Positions 7,342-14,412 of a stretch of 15,165 nucleotides of DNA are shown here, piece by piece. The notes beneath the pieces are model-generated. The model saw nothing but the letters and a program-made list of their open reading frames with translations, was not told the origin of the DNA and ran no database searches. Source of the DNA: CAYPHY01 sp964410625. GTDB lineage: Bacteria > Chloroflexota > Anaerolineae > Promineifilales > Promineifilaceae. The stretch is taken from NCBI GenBank assembly GCA_964410625.1, contig CAYPHY010000073.1:1-15165 (forward strand). The letters run 5' to 3'. A program made the translations under genes and the position numbers. The stretch's first letter is position 1. Each line of letters starts with the position of its first letter.

Positions 7342-9252
7342 TTAATCTTCTTCATCCAGCCAGGTGAGAGAGATTATTCCTTCTTGAACATGGACGTCAA
7401 CCGCGTCTTTGATGGTGTCATAGTTGAGCATATGGAATGGGTCTTCATTCCAGACAATGATGCAACGTTGGTCGGGATACTGGGTTCCGCAAGCAACAGC
7501 CAGGCCGGTATCTTCGTTGATCAGATGAAATCGTCTGAAACCGGTGATGATTGGTGGATCAATTTTCTCTTTGACAACCTTAATCAACTGCTTTTTGATC
7601 TCGACGTCCTTCTCTCCTGTGGTAGAAGTTACCTCAAGAGAAACATCGAACTCTCCAGCCTCGATATAGGTGTGGATAGGGTGTTGCTCTTCGGATGTTG
7701 TACCGTCGCCAAAGTCCCATAGCCAGCTCTGAACAGATCCTTCGGTTGTATCGGTAAAGTTAACGATATGCGGGGCAGTTCCTTCTTGCTGGCCGTTACC
7801 AATGCTGAAGGCGGCCGTTATGGTACGCGGCGGAGGGGTCGTCCCGTTAAACTCGTGGGCGCCGATGTCCGGTTTGTTGTCGCGATCGCGATTGAAAAAG
7901 TCGCTAACGATATCAGGGATTGACAGCCCGTTGGCCTTTCCACCATTCACGGCTCTGCCAATGGCCAATGTCGAACGATCCGTTAGCTGGTAATTATCGG
8001 CGTTGGCTCTCAGCGTGCGGCCGAAGCCATCATCAAGCGGGCCACGATGGTCAAATAGATGGGGATTGCCGACACCATCTCCCGCCCCGCTGGCGGCCGC
8101 GCCGGGACTGCGAGACCAGATGTTGTTGCGAAAGAGGATCTGGTTGCCGCCGGGGACCTGGGCGATATTGCCACTTTCCTGAATGATGATGTTGTTTTCA
8201 AAGACGCTGTTATTGTGGTCTGGGGCTGGAGGAATGCGGACGTTGACGGCCGTGCCGTTATTCTTGTAAGCGTTAACAAAGGTGTTATAGCCCACATACG
8301 TTTTCCGCAATGCGCCGGAAGCGTTCTTGCTAAACCGCGCCACAAAGTTTTGTCCCATGCCCACAACAATGTTGTTATAGATCAAATTGCCTTCACTGCG
8401 CTTCAGTCCGAGCTTCTCGCCGCGTTTGTGTTCGTCGGAGATGACAATGCCCGTTGGCGGGTCCCCGGATTTGCGCTGGACGAACTCGGGATCATTACTG
8501 TGGAAGACGAAGTTGTTGCGAATGATGTTGTTCTGGGCGTGGTTGATCACAATGTGCATGTGGAGATTGGTGTGGACCAGACAATTTTCCACAATGCAGT
8601 TTTGGCTTTCAATTGCCAGCCCGATTCCTTCCCCATGGTTATAAGCGATCTGGCAACCACGGATGATCCCGTTGCGCACATTTTTGAGGAGCAGGTTCAC
8701 CTGGACATTGGCTGGGCCGCCTTGCGTATTGGTGGGATCATACCGTTTCTGGTTACAACGAAACATTTTGACATTTTCAATCAACATGTCTTTAACCTTG
8801 TCAACGTTGATCCCGCCGCCATAGGCAAAGTCAAGCGTACAGTCACGCAGGACGGCCTTGTTGCCCAGGATGCCAACCGGCTGTCCGGCCACATTGCGGA
8901 CTGTAAACCCTTCAACCGTTACATTGTCGGCCTGTATGTTGATCATTTTGCCATACATGCTTCCGGGGATGTAGCTCTTTTTGGCGTCAAAAGAGGGCAT
9001 GTTCCCGTTAGGGAGACGTTCACTGGGCGAATAGCGGCCGTCCAATACCGGCGCATGACCCTCATCAGCCTTCCACGTCGTGTTAGCAGTCCTGATATTC
9101 ACAGTTTCATGGTAGACCGCACTACGGACTAAAACCGTATCGCCACTTTTTACATTGCTGTTCGCCTTCGCCAATGTTTTCCAGGGCTTGCTGCTGCTGC
9201 CATTACCACTGTTGTCGTTGCCTTTATCTCCGTCTACGTACAGGGTGGCCAT
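7342..9252 (-). CDS. Right-handed beta-helix protein with PKD domain and novel C-terminal module
   Basis: A 636-residue protein. Residues 1-50 (YVDGDKGNDNSG, SGDTVLVRSAVYHE) are the DUF1565-type opening of pectate-lyase-like beta-helices. Repeated asparagine turns (IVENCLVHTN, IIRNNFVFHSN, LIYNNIVVGMG, VGYNTFVNAYK, VFENNIIIQES, LFRNNIWSRS) mark the helix coils to about 380. PDIGAHEF (461-468) matches the end of the 'choice-of-anchor Q' region. A PKD domain follows (about 480-561; WDFGDGTTS at 512-520). The last 60 residues before the tail (574-633) are shared with the upstream paralogue. No signal peptide is visible, which is odd for a PKD/beta-helix protein. Polysaccharide binding, lyase or epimerase activity are all possible; no catalytic set was recognised. 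Start: AAAGGAG stands 7 nt before the ATG at 9252. The first 29 bp overlap the upstream gene in another frame, suggesting coupled translation. Confidence 0.9.
   Translation of the reverse strand: MATLYVDGDKGNDNSGNGSSSKPWKTLAKANSNVKSGDTVLVRSAVYHETVNIRTANTTWKADEGHAPVLDGRYSPSERLPNGNMPSFDAKKSYIPGSMYGKMINIQADNVTVEGFTVRNVAGQPVGILGNKAVLRDCTLDFAYGGGINVDKVKDMLIENVKMFRCNQKRYDPTNTQGGPANVQVNLLLKNVRNGIIRGCQIAYNHGEGIGLAIESQNCIVENCLVHTNLHMHIVINHAQNNIIRNNFVFHSNDPEFVQRKSGDPPTGIVISDEHKRGEKLGLKRSEGNLIYNNIVVGMGQNFVARFSKNASGALRKTYVGYNTFVNAYKNNGTAVNVRIPPAPDHNNSVFENNIIIQESGNIAQVPGGNQILFRNNIWSRSPGAAASGAGDGVGNPHLFDHRGPLDDGFGRTLRANADNYQLTDRSTLAIGRAVNGGKANGLSIPDIVSDFFNRDRDNKPDIGAHEFNGTTPPPRTITAAFSIGNGQQEGTAPHIVNFTDTTEGSVQSWLWDFGDGTTSEEQHPIHTYIEAGEFDVSLEVTSTTGEKDVEIKKQLIKVVKEKIDPPIITGFRRFHLINEDTGLAVACGTQYPDQRCIIVWNEDPFHMLNYDTIKDAVDVHVQEGIISLTWLDEED
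7354..7533 (-). other. Shared C-terminal module, copy in the 636-residue protein
   Basis: Residues 574-633, the second copy of the 60-residue module. Here it is followed by only three more residues (EED) before the stop, so it is the true C-terminus, whereas the paralogue continues with an acidic tail. Its terminal position in both proteins, after the PKD domain, suggests a sorting, anchoring or oligomerisation role, which is inference. Confidence 0.8.
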
Positions 9253-11836
9253 TTTTGATCTCCTTTAGAGCAAGAATTGTTTGCAGATTCTGCTCATCAT
9301 CCTCTTCCTCGTCGCTTTCTTCCTCGTCTGAGGCATCTATCCAGACAATTTGTGCGCCGCCTGGTTCGACAAACGTCTCTTCAACATCTTCAATTGTCTC
9401 ATAGATCAACATGTGGTTTGGATCATCGTTCCAAAACAGAACACACCGCAGATCGGGGAACTGCACGCCAAAGGCCATGATTTGCAGGAATGGCACATCG
9501 GCCAACACAAAGCGGGCATAGGTGGTGGGCATAGGCGGGAGTGTTCCATCCACTACCCTGATGAATTCCAGCTTGGTCGCGGTATCGGTCAGCCCCAGGT
9601 GGTCGGTAATGGTCAATGAGACGTCAAAGGTGCCAAGCTCCTCATAGATGTGGGTCGGGTTGGCCTCGGTAGAGGTGGTGCCATCACCGAAGTCCCACAG
9701 ATAAGCGGCAATGCCCGCCGGGGCTGTGCTGTCCGACGAATTGAACTCGACTGTGTGTGGGGCTGTTCCCAACATTTGTGTGGTAGAAACATAGAAATCG
9801 GCCGATGGCCCAGCCGGAGGCAAACTAGCGCTGAAGTTATGGTTTACTTCAGCGGCCGTGAGAGCGCGATCATAGAGAGCAACCAGATGAAACTCGCCAA
9901 GCCAGGGCCGGTCACCGCTTTTCTCGTTAGATAGATACAGTTTATAGTCACGGCTCCAGGCCTTTAGCTCGCCACTTATCGTCTCACGACCGACTTCTTT
10001 CCCATTAAGATAAAGGACGGCCGTCCCAGAGGCGTTCCGTGTATAAACAACATGGGTGAGATCGGTGGTTAACGAACCAGGATTTGACGCCAGCGAAGGG
10101 ACACCGTTCAGGTTTGTATCGGTGGTTCTCAGCCGAACATCATAGAAATCAGTTACATTTCCCCGGTTGTCTCCCTGTCCCAGCGTGATGTTGCGATTGT
10201 GTAGCGTGCTGGAAATGGAGACGATGCGAGCGGGGCCACTTTGGTCGGTTTTGGCTGGCTTAACCCAGGCCTCAAGCGTGATGGCATTCGACTGTTTGCA
10301 GGCCGTGATGATTTTGTCGGCTGAGGTTGCAGAGGCGATCTGCGTGGGAGTATTGACGGAAAGGTAGCGGTCGTTCCATTCGACGGCCGACGGCTCGGTA
10401 ATGGTCAAGTTTAGCGGCGTCCCATTGCCGCTCACATCGTAAACAACATTGCCGCTGGTGGCTGCAAAGTCGTATAGTGTCAGTAAACCGGTCGTCACGC
10501 GCACATCGGGAGGCGGCAACAGTACCTCATCCTCATCAGGGATAGGCGCGCCTGCAAACTCATGGGCGCCAATATCGGGGACTGTGTCGCGGGCAACCCC
10601 GAAAAAGTCCATGTTAATGATCCCCTGCGTTCCCTTGTTAATCGCCGGTGATGCTTGCACCAGTTTGAACAGCTCGGCCGACAGTTGGCCGGCGACGACA
10701 GGGGCGTCCATGTTAGCCAGACCCGGATTGGGCGCAACCACATCCGTGTTAGGGTTAAACACCCCATTCGACGGACGATTGCTCCAGAGATTGTGCCGCC
10801 AGACAATGCTTTCACTAGGCGCATCAACCAACTTATTCCCATTTGTGGCAGCGATCAGATTGTTCTCGACGATTGTGTTGTTGTGTTTGAACTTGGAATT
10901 GATCTCAATACCGGCCCCGATGCAATTGACGAAGGTATTATGGGCGAGAACAAAATTGGTTAGCGATCCGGCCGTGTTATCCGCGCCAAATCCGGCCCCA
11001 CAGCCAACCACAATGTTGTTGGTGACGGTCAGGCTTTGCGTATGCCAGACACCTTTTTCCTGATACTGCTTCTTATCGCTCTTGGCAATGCCATAGGCCC
11101 GCTTCCCGTCCAGATTGATGTACTCCTGGCGGCCGGTGTGATAGCAAAGATTGCTGTCTACGGCTACCTCTTTGGCCGACACAACGTTGATCTGTACATC
11201 ACGATTGTCGTAACAAATGTTGCGACGCACCGTTGCCCGCTGGCAGCCTCGGTCAATCGAGATACCTTCACCGGAGTTCTCATAGACCCGATTATTTTCA
11301 ATCGTTGTATCCTGGCAGCGACGGATGAATACCGCTACTGTGAAGGCGCGGCCGCCTACGCTAAGGAACTGACTGGCGCAATGGTGGACATTGCAACCAA
11401 CCACTTTCAAATGTTGGTTTCCATTGGCAAACACGCCACCCGATTGGCATTCATGGACTTGACAATCCTCGATGGTCACGTGAGACGAGCCTTGCACGCG
11501 GATTCCACGGCCGCCCGAATTTCTCAGCTCAAACCCTTTGAATGTCAGATAATCACTTTTGCTAACGGTGATTAACGCGCCTGCCTTCCCAATCCTTTCC
11601 TCTTTCCCATCAATAACGGGGCTTCCATTCCCATGAGGGGCAATGGTGATGGGGTTGGCGGCCGTACCGCTCTTCTTGATGTTGAGCGATTCTCGATAGA
11701 CACCGTCGCGCACCAGAAGCGTATCACCCGCTCTAATGGCATCTATTCCTCTTTGGATTGTACGAAATGGCTTGGACTCCTCAACACCCGAGTTCTTATC
11801 GTTGCCGTTTGTAGCGACATAGTATGTCTTACCCAT
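9224..11836 (-). CDS. Beta-helix / LamG / PKD protein with novel C-terminal module and acidic tail
   Basis: An 870-residue paralogue of the next gene. Order of parts: DUF1565-type start (YYVATNGNDKNSG, 5-17), beta-helix to about 410 with asparagine-turn coils (IENNRVYENS, VTNNIVVGCG, LAHNTFVNCI, VENNLIAATN), PDIGAHEF (420-427), LamG/concanavalin-like domain (about 448-670; ITLEAWVKPA at 519-528 and FHLVALYDRALTAAEV at 649-664), PKD (about 678-763; LWDFGDGTTS 713-722), the shared 60-residue module (775-834), an Asp/Glu/Ser-rich stretch (835-849) and a 21-residue tail ending in four arginines. NNIVVG and NTFVN motifs are common to both paralogues, indicating duplication. No signal peptide is seen. 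Start: TAGGAG lies 6 nt before the ATG at 11836, and MGKTYYVATNG aligns with the paralogue's MATLYVDGDKG. An ATG at 11890 would add 18 residues without family support. Likely a carbohydrate-binding or -modifying protein; the activity is unproven. Confidence 0.9.
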   Translation of the reverse strand: MGKTYYVATNGNDKNSGVEESKPFRTIQRGIDAIRAGDTLLVRDGVYRESLNIKKSGTAANPITIAPHGNGSPVIDGKEERIGKAGALITVSKSDYLTFKGFELRNSGGRGIRVQGSSHVTIEDCQVHECQSGGVFANGNQHLKVVGCNVHHCASQFLSVGGRAFTVAVFIRRCQDTTIENNRVYENSGEGISIDRGCQRATVRRNICYDNRDVQINVVSAKEVAVDSNLCYHTGRQEYINLDGKRAYGIAKSDKKQYQEKGVWHTQSLTVTNNIVVGCGAGFGADNTAGSLTNFVLAHNTFVNCIGAGIEINSKFKHNNTIVENNLIAATNGNKLVDAPSESIVWRHNLWSNRPSNGVFNPNTDVVAPNPGLANMDAPVVAGQLSAELFKLVQASPAINKGTQGIINMDFFGVARDTVPDIGAHEFAGAPIPDEDEVLLPPPDVRVTTGLLTLYDFAATSGNVVYDVSGNGTPLNLTITEPSAVEWNDRYLSVNTPTQIASATSADKIITACKQSNAITLEAWVKPAKTDQSGPARIVSISSTLHNRNITLGQGDNRGNVTDFYDVRLRTTDTNLNGVPSLASNPGSLTTDLTHVVYTRNASGTAVLYLNGKEVGRETISGELKAWSRDYKLYLSNEKSGDRPWLGEFHLVALYDRALTAAEVNHNFSASLPPAGPSADFYVSTTQMLGTAPHTVEFNSSDSTAPAGIAAYLWDFGDGTTSTEANPTHIYEELGTFDVSLTITDHLGLTDTATKLEFIRVVDGTLPPMPTTYARFVLADVPFLQIMAFGVQFPDLRCVLFWNDDPNHMLIYETIEDVEETFVEPGGAQIVWIDASDEEESDEEEDDEQNLQTILALKEIKNGHPVRRRR
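9335..9514 (-). other. Shared C-terminal module, copy in the 870-residue protein
   Basis: Residues 775-834. Aligned without gaps to residues 574-633 of the downstream protein, 25 of 60 positions are identical by hand count. Conserved points include an opening R-F, A and G-x-Q, P-D-x-R-C, W-N-x-D-P-x-H-M-L, Y-x-T-I-x-D and a final W-[IL]-D. It is a compact domain with one conserved cysteine and several aromatics. I do not recognise it as a named domain. Confidence 0.8.
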
Positions 11837-12481
11837 CTTGTCTCCTACATTCGGTTGCTGTGTCCTACAATTCACGAATGAATGTAACACAACATACCAT
11901 ATACCCTGCTGTACTTTAGCGGACTTTCAACAACTTTGTTTTTTGGCTCCCTCAACCGACACGAATACAACATCTGTAACGAAGCACAGGTACAAATCTG
12001 CCGCTTACAAACTAAATGTATGAACCAATACGTACTACTGTTGAGGTTAGACAACAATTATAACCTAAGTATTTATGTTTAGCAAGTATGCAAAATAAAG
12101 AAACGATAACCACGAACTGTATGCGATTTTCCATCACCCAATGTGACCCTGATAGAGAAAATTACATGAAAAGAGTGGGATTAAAATGTGATGCTTCCAG
12201 ACTGACCAACTGATGCTGGGCCTGATAAAAAATCCTGATTTCCCAAAAAGGAAAGGGAGGGATAAGCTGAATTGGGCCTTTAGGAGAATAGTACTAATAT
12301 GCCTGCGGCGCGTTGGGGGGTTGGTGCTGTTAAGTTGGTTTGTAAGTTTAGGAGAGTAAAAACATAGTATAAGAAATGGAGTGTCCCGCTAAGGCATTGG
12401 CCTTTAGCATCCAGCCCGAATAGAACAGCTAAATTTGTTTGATGTGTGATTTTGTATCGTATAGGTAATTAGGAAGCTGAA
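11837..12481. other. Long AT-rich intergenic region between divergent clusters
   Basis: About 645 bp without a convincing gene, between the beta-helix pair (minus) and the polysaccharide cluster (plus). It presumably holds both promoters and long leaders. Visible items: TTTCC/GGAAA hairpin near 12239-12254; the motif TTTAGGAGA twice (12279-12287 and 12347-12355), the first followed by a 22-codon open frame (12299-12367) with poor spacing; a bulged 8-bp hairpin at 12388-12408; and weak promoter-like TTGTTT/TATAGG at 12435-12465 with a long 19-nt spacer. No known riboswitch class, tRNA or IS end was recognised. Confidence 0.55.
12388..12408 (+). other. Hairpin in the probable leader of the polysaccharide cluster
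   Basis: GCTAAGGC (12388-12395) pairs with GCCTTTAGC (12400-12408) in an 8-bp stem with one bulged T and an ATTG loop. It sits about 75 nt before the sugar transferase start and has no following T-run. It could be a leader structure or a protein-binding site; unproven. Confidence 0.4.
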
Positions 12482-13237
12482 ATGGAAGAACCAAAGGTAC
12501 TACAACTGGTAACAACAAAACCGCTCCGGGTTGCGGATAAACAGGACACGCGGGTATTGTACTTTGCGCTTAAACGAGTATTTGATCTGGTTGTTGTCTC
12601 GCTCTCTTTGCTCTTCCTGTTGCCACTGATGCTGGTCATCGCTATTTTGATCAAGCTCGATTCACCAGGGGCGGCGATTTATCGTCAGGAGCGTGTGACG
12701 GCTAAGCGGCGCGTTCGGAACGGGGTCGTTGTCTGGGAAGAAATGCCCTTCACCATCTACAAATTTCGGACGATGAAGGTGGATGCCAAGTCTACGCTCC
12801 ACCGGCAGTTTATCGAAGCGTACATTGCCGGGGATGAGAAGCGGATGGCTGAATTGCAGTCGGCACAGAAAGCGGCCGAAGCGAAGTATAAGCTGATGGA
12901 CGACCCCCGCGTGACCCGAGTGGGCAAGTTTCTCCGTAAGACCAGCCTGGACGAGTTGCCCCAGCTTTGGAATGTGTTGCTGGGCGAGATGAGTCTGGTG
13001 GGGCCACGGCCGCCCATCCCTTATGAAGTCGAGCTATACCTTTATCATCATCGCGAGCGTTTGAAGACTGTGCCAGGGATGACGGGCTTGTGGCAAGTGA
13101 AAGGACGCAGCGCCACCAGCTTTGAAGAGATGGTGAGCATGGATGTGGAGTACATTCAGAAGCAATCCTTGTTGTTAGATTTGCAGATTATCCTCGGAAC
13201 GGTGACGGCCGTGCTGGCCGCCAAGGGCGCTCGCTAA
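12482..13237 (+). CDS. Initiating sugar transferase (polyprenyl-phosphate sugar-1-phosphate transferase)
   Basis: A 251-residue monotopic phosphoglycosyl transferase (Pfam bacterial sugar transferase) that would move a sugar phosphate from a UDP-sugar to undecaprenyl phosphate, the first step of a surface polysaccharide or glycan. It has the short form: one N-terminal membrane/re-entrant segment (about 34-58, after KRVFD), then the cytoplasmic catalytic domain with YKFRTM (93-98), DPRVTRVGKFLRKTSLDELPQ (in 141-161, holding the catalytic D-E at 157-158), GEMSLVGPRPP (168-178), PGMTGLWQVKGRS (198-210) and the ending LLLDLQIILGT (230-240). The multi-span N-terminus of WbaP/WcaJ is absent, so it is PglC-like in layout. 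A basic and helical insert lies at about 100-140. AGGA at 12471-12474 is 7 nt upstream. First gene of a three-gene plus-strand run. Confidence 0.95.
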   Translation: MEEPKVLQLVTTKPLRVADKQDTRVLYFALKRVFDLVVVSLSLLFLLPLMLVIAILIKLDSPGAAIYRQERVTAKRRVRNGVVVWEEMPFTIYKFRTMKVDAKSTLHRQFIEAYIAGDEKRMAELQSAQKAAEAKYKLMDDPRVTRVGKFLRKTSLDELPQLWNVLLGEMSLVGPRPPIPYEVELYLYHHRERLKTVPGMTGLWQVKGRSATSFEEMVSMDVEYIQKQSLLLDLQIILGTVTAVLAAKGAR

Positions 13238-13262
13238 AAAAACTATCCCAAACAATGTAGAG

Positions 13263-13306
13263 TCGCAGGGCGCAGAGTTGGCTGAACAAAAGACTCTGTC
13301 CTGCGA
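13263..13306. repeat. Inverted heptamer-type repeat forming a hairpin
   Basis: TCGCAGG (13263-13269) plus CAGAGT (13273-13278) pair with ACTCTG (13293-13298) plus CCTGCGA (13300-13306): 13 pairs with a small internal loop (GCG against T) and a 14-nt loop. The left arm contains two adjacent 7-bp units, CGCAGGG and CGCAGAG. It lies in the 101-bp gap between the sugar transferase and the dehydrogenase genes and might lower downstream transcription, though no T-run follows. Confidence 0.75.
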
Positions 13307-13338
13307 TTCTGCGTTAAAGACACAGAGGTATTCATTAA

Positions 13339-14412
13339 ATGAAAGTCGTGAGAGTAGGAGCCATTGGATGTGGATACTGGGGGCCGAATCTAATTCGCAA
13401 TTTTGTGGAAATCCCCGGTGCAGAAGTGGTCGCAATTTCGGACCTGAGCCAGGAGGCAATGAACCGGATGCTGGCTCGTTTTCCGCAGATTCAAACTGCC
13501 ACCCAGAATTATCGTGATTTCTTTGAGATGGATTTGGATGCGGTGGTGATTGCCACGCCACCGGCAACTCACTTTGCCATTGCTCGTGAATGTCTGCAAA
13601 ATGGTTTGCATGTGTTGGTGGAAAAGCCGATCACGCTGAATAGCGATGACGCGGCCGAACTGATTCGCATCGGTCAGGAATGCAACCGCGTTGTGATGGT
13701 CGGCCACACCTTTGAATATAACCCGGCCGTGCGTGCGCTGAAGCAGATGATTGACGACGGCGAAATTGGCAACATCTATTACATTGATGCCGTTCGTGCC
13801 AGCCTCGGCCTGTTTCAAACGAAAGCCAACGTTGTGTGGGACCTCGCGCCCCACGATGTTTCCATCTTGCGTTACCTGATGGGATCAGACCCGATCAGCG
13901 TTAGTGCGCGGGGATCGGCCTGTGTCCAGGAAGGGATCGAAGATGTAGCCTATGCGACGCTGACCTTTCCGAACAATGTCCTGGCCCATATCCGCATGAG
14001 CTGGCTTGATCCTTCCAAGACGCGCCGCATCACGGTCGTCGGCAGCAAGAAGATGGTCATCTATGACGATGTGGAAAGCCTGGAAAAGCTGAAGGTCTAT
14101 GATAAGGGTGTCAAGGCGATCCGCCGCACCGACACCTTTGGTGAGTTCAGCTTTGCCTATCACTATGGCGACGTCGTCATTCCCTATGTGCGCTTTGAAG
14201 AGCCGTTGCGCGTCCAATGCGCCCACTTCTTGGAGTGTATTGTGGATGGGAAGCAACCCATCTCCGACGGGCATGATGGAATGAAGGTTGTCCAGGTGAT
14301 CGAGGCAGCCCAACTGTCGCTGAAGAATGGTGGCCACGCGGTCGAGGTTCCAGCGAATGGACAGGTCAGCCTGGCAGAATTAAACGGCAGCCAGGAGCTA
14401 CTCCATGTCTAA
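13339..14412 (+). CDS. Gfo/Idh/MocA-family NAD-dependent sugar dehydrogenase (WlbA-like)
   Basis: A 357-residue oxidoreductase. The N-terminal Rossmann fold shows VGAIGCGYWGPNLIRNF (6-22), with the acid S-D at 34-35 ending strand two. ATPPATHF (72-79) and the catalytic EKPI (95-98, K96) follow. The substrate domain has WDLAPHDVSIL (167-177), whose D168 and H172 match the D-x-x-x-H of the family. Coupled to an acyltransferase, this pattern fits oxidation of a UDP-N-acetyl-hexosamine(uronic acid) at C3 on the way to a 3-acetamido sugar, as with WlbA. The aminotransferase expected between the two activities is not present here but could lie beyond the right edge. AGAGG at 13324-13328 lies 10 nt upstream. 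The 3' end overlaps the next gene by 8 bp. Exact substrate unknown. Confidence 0.92.
   Translation: MKVVRVGAIGCGYWGPNLIRNFVEIPGAEVVAISDLSQEAMNRMLARFPQIQTATQNYRDFFEMDLDAVVIATPPATHFAIARECLQNGLHVLVEKPITLNSDDAAELIRIGQECNRVVMVGHTFEYNPAVRALKQMIDDGEIGNIYYIDAVRASLGLFQTKANVVWDLAPHDVSILRYLMGSDPISVSARGSACVQEGIEDVAYATLTFPNNVLAHIRMSWLDPSKTRRITVVGSKKMVIYDDVESLEKLKVYDKGVKAIRRTDTFGEFSFAYHYGDVVIPYVRFEEPLRVQCAHFLECIVDGKQPISDGHDGMKVVQVIEAAQLSLKNGGHAVEVPANGQVSLAELNGSQELLHV

Noticed and set aside
8059..9132. A 357-codon plus-strand open frame antisense to the beta-helix gene
   Set aside because: It is a mirror of the real gene's codon structure; its translation has no recognisable domain, while the minus strand encodes a clear beta-helix/PKD protein.
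11036..11575. A 179-codon plus-strand open frame antisense to the upstream beta-helix gene
   Set aside because: Same reason: the minus strand carries the beta-helix coils, and this frame has no start signal or family match.
9224..11836. Phage tailspike interpretation of the beta-helix proteins
   Set aside because: No phage structural, integrase or lysis genes are present, and PKD and LamG domains suit cellular surface proteins better; kept only as a remote alternative.
12299..12367. A 22-codon open frame after TTTAGGAGA in the long spacer
   Set aside because: The ribosome-binding-like motif is 12 nt away, the peptide shows no leader-peptide feature such as codon runs, and there is no other support.
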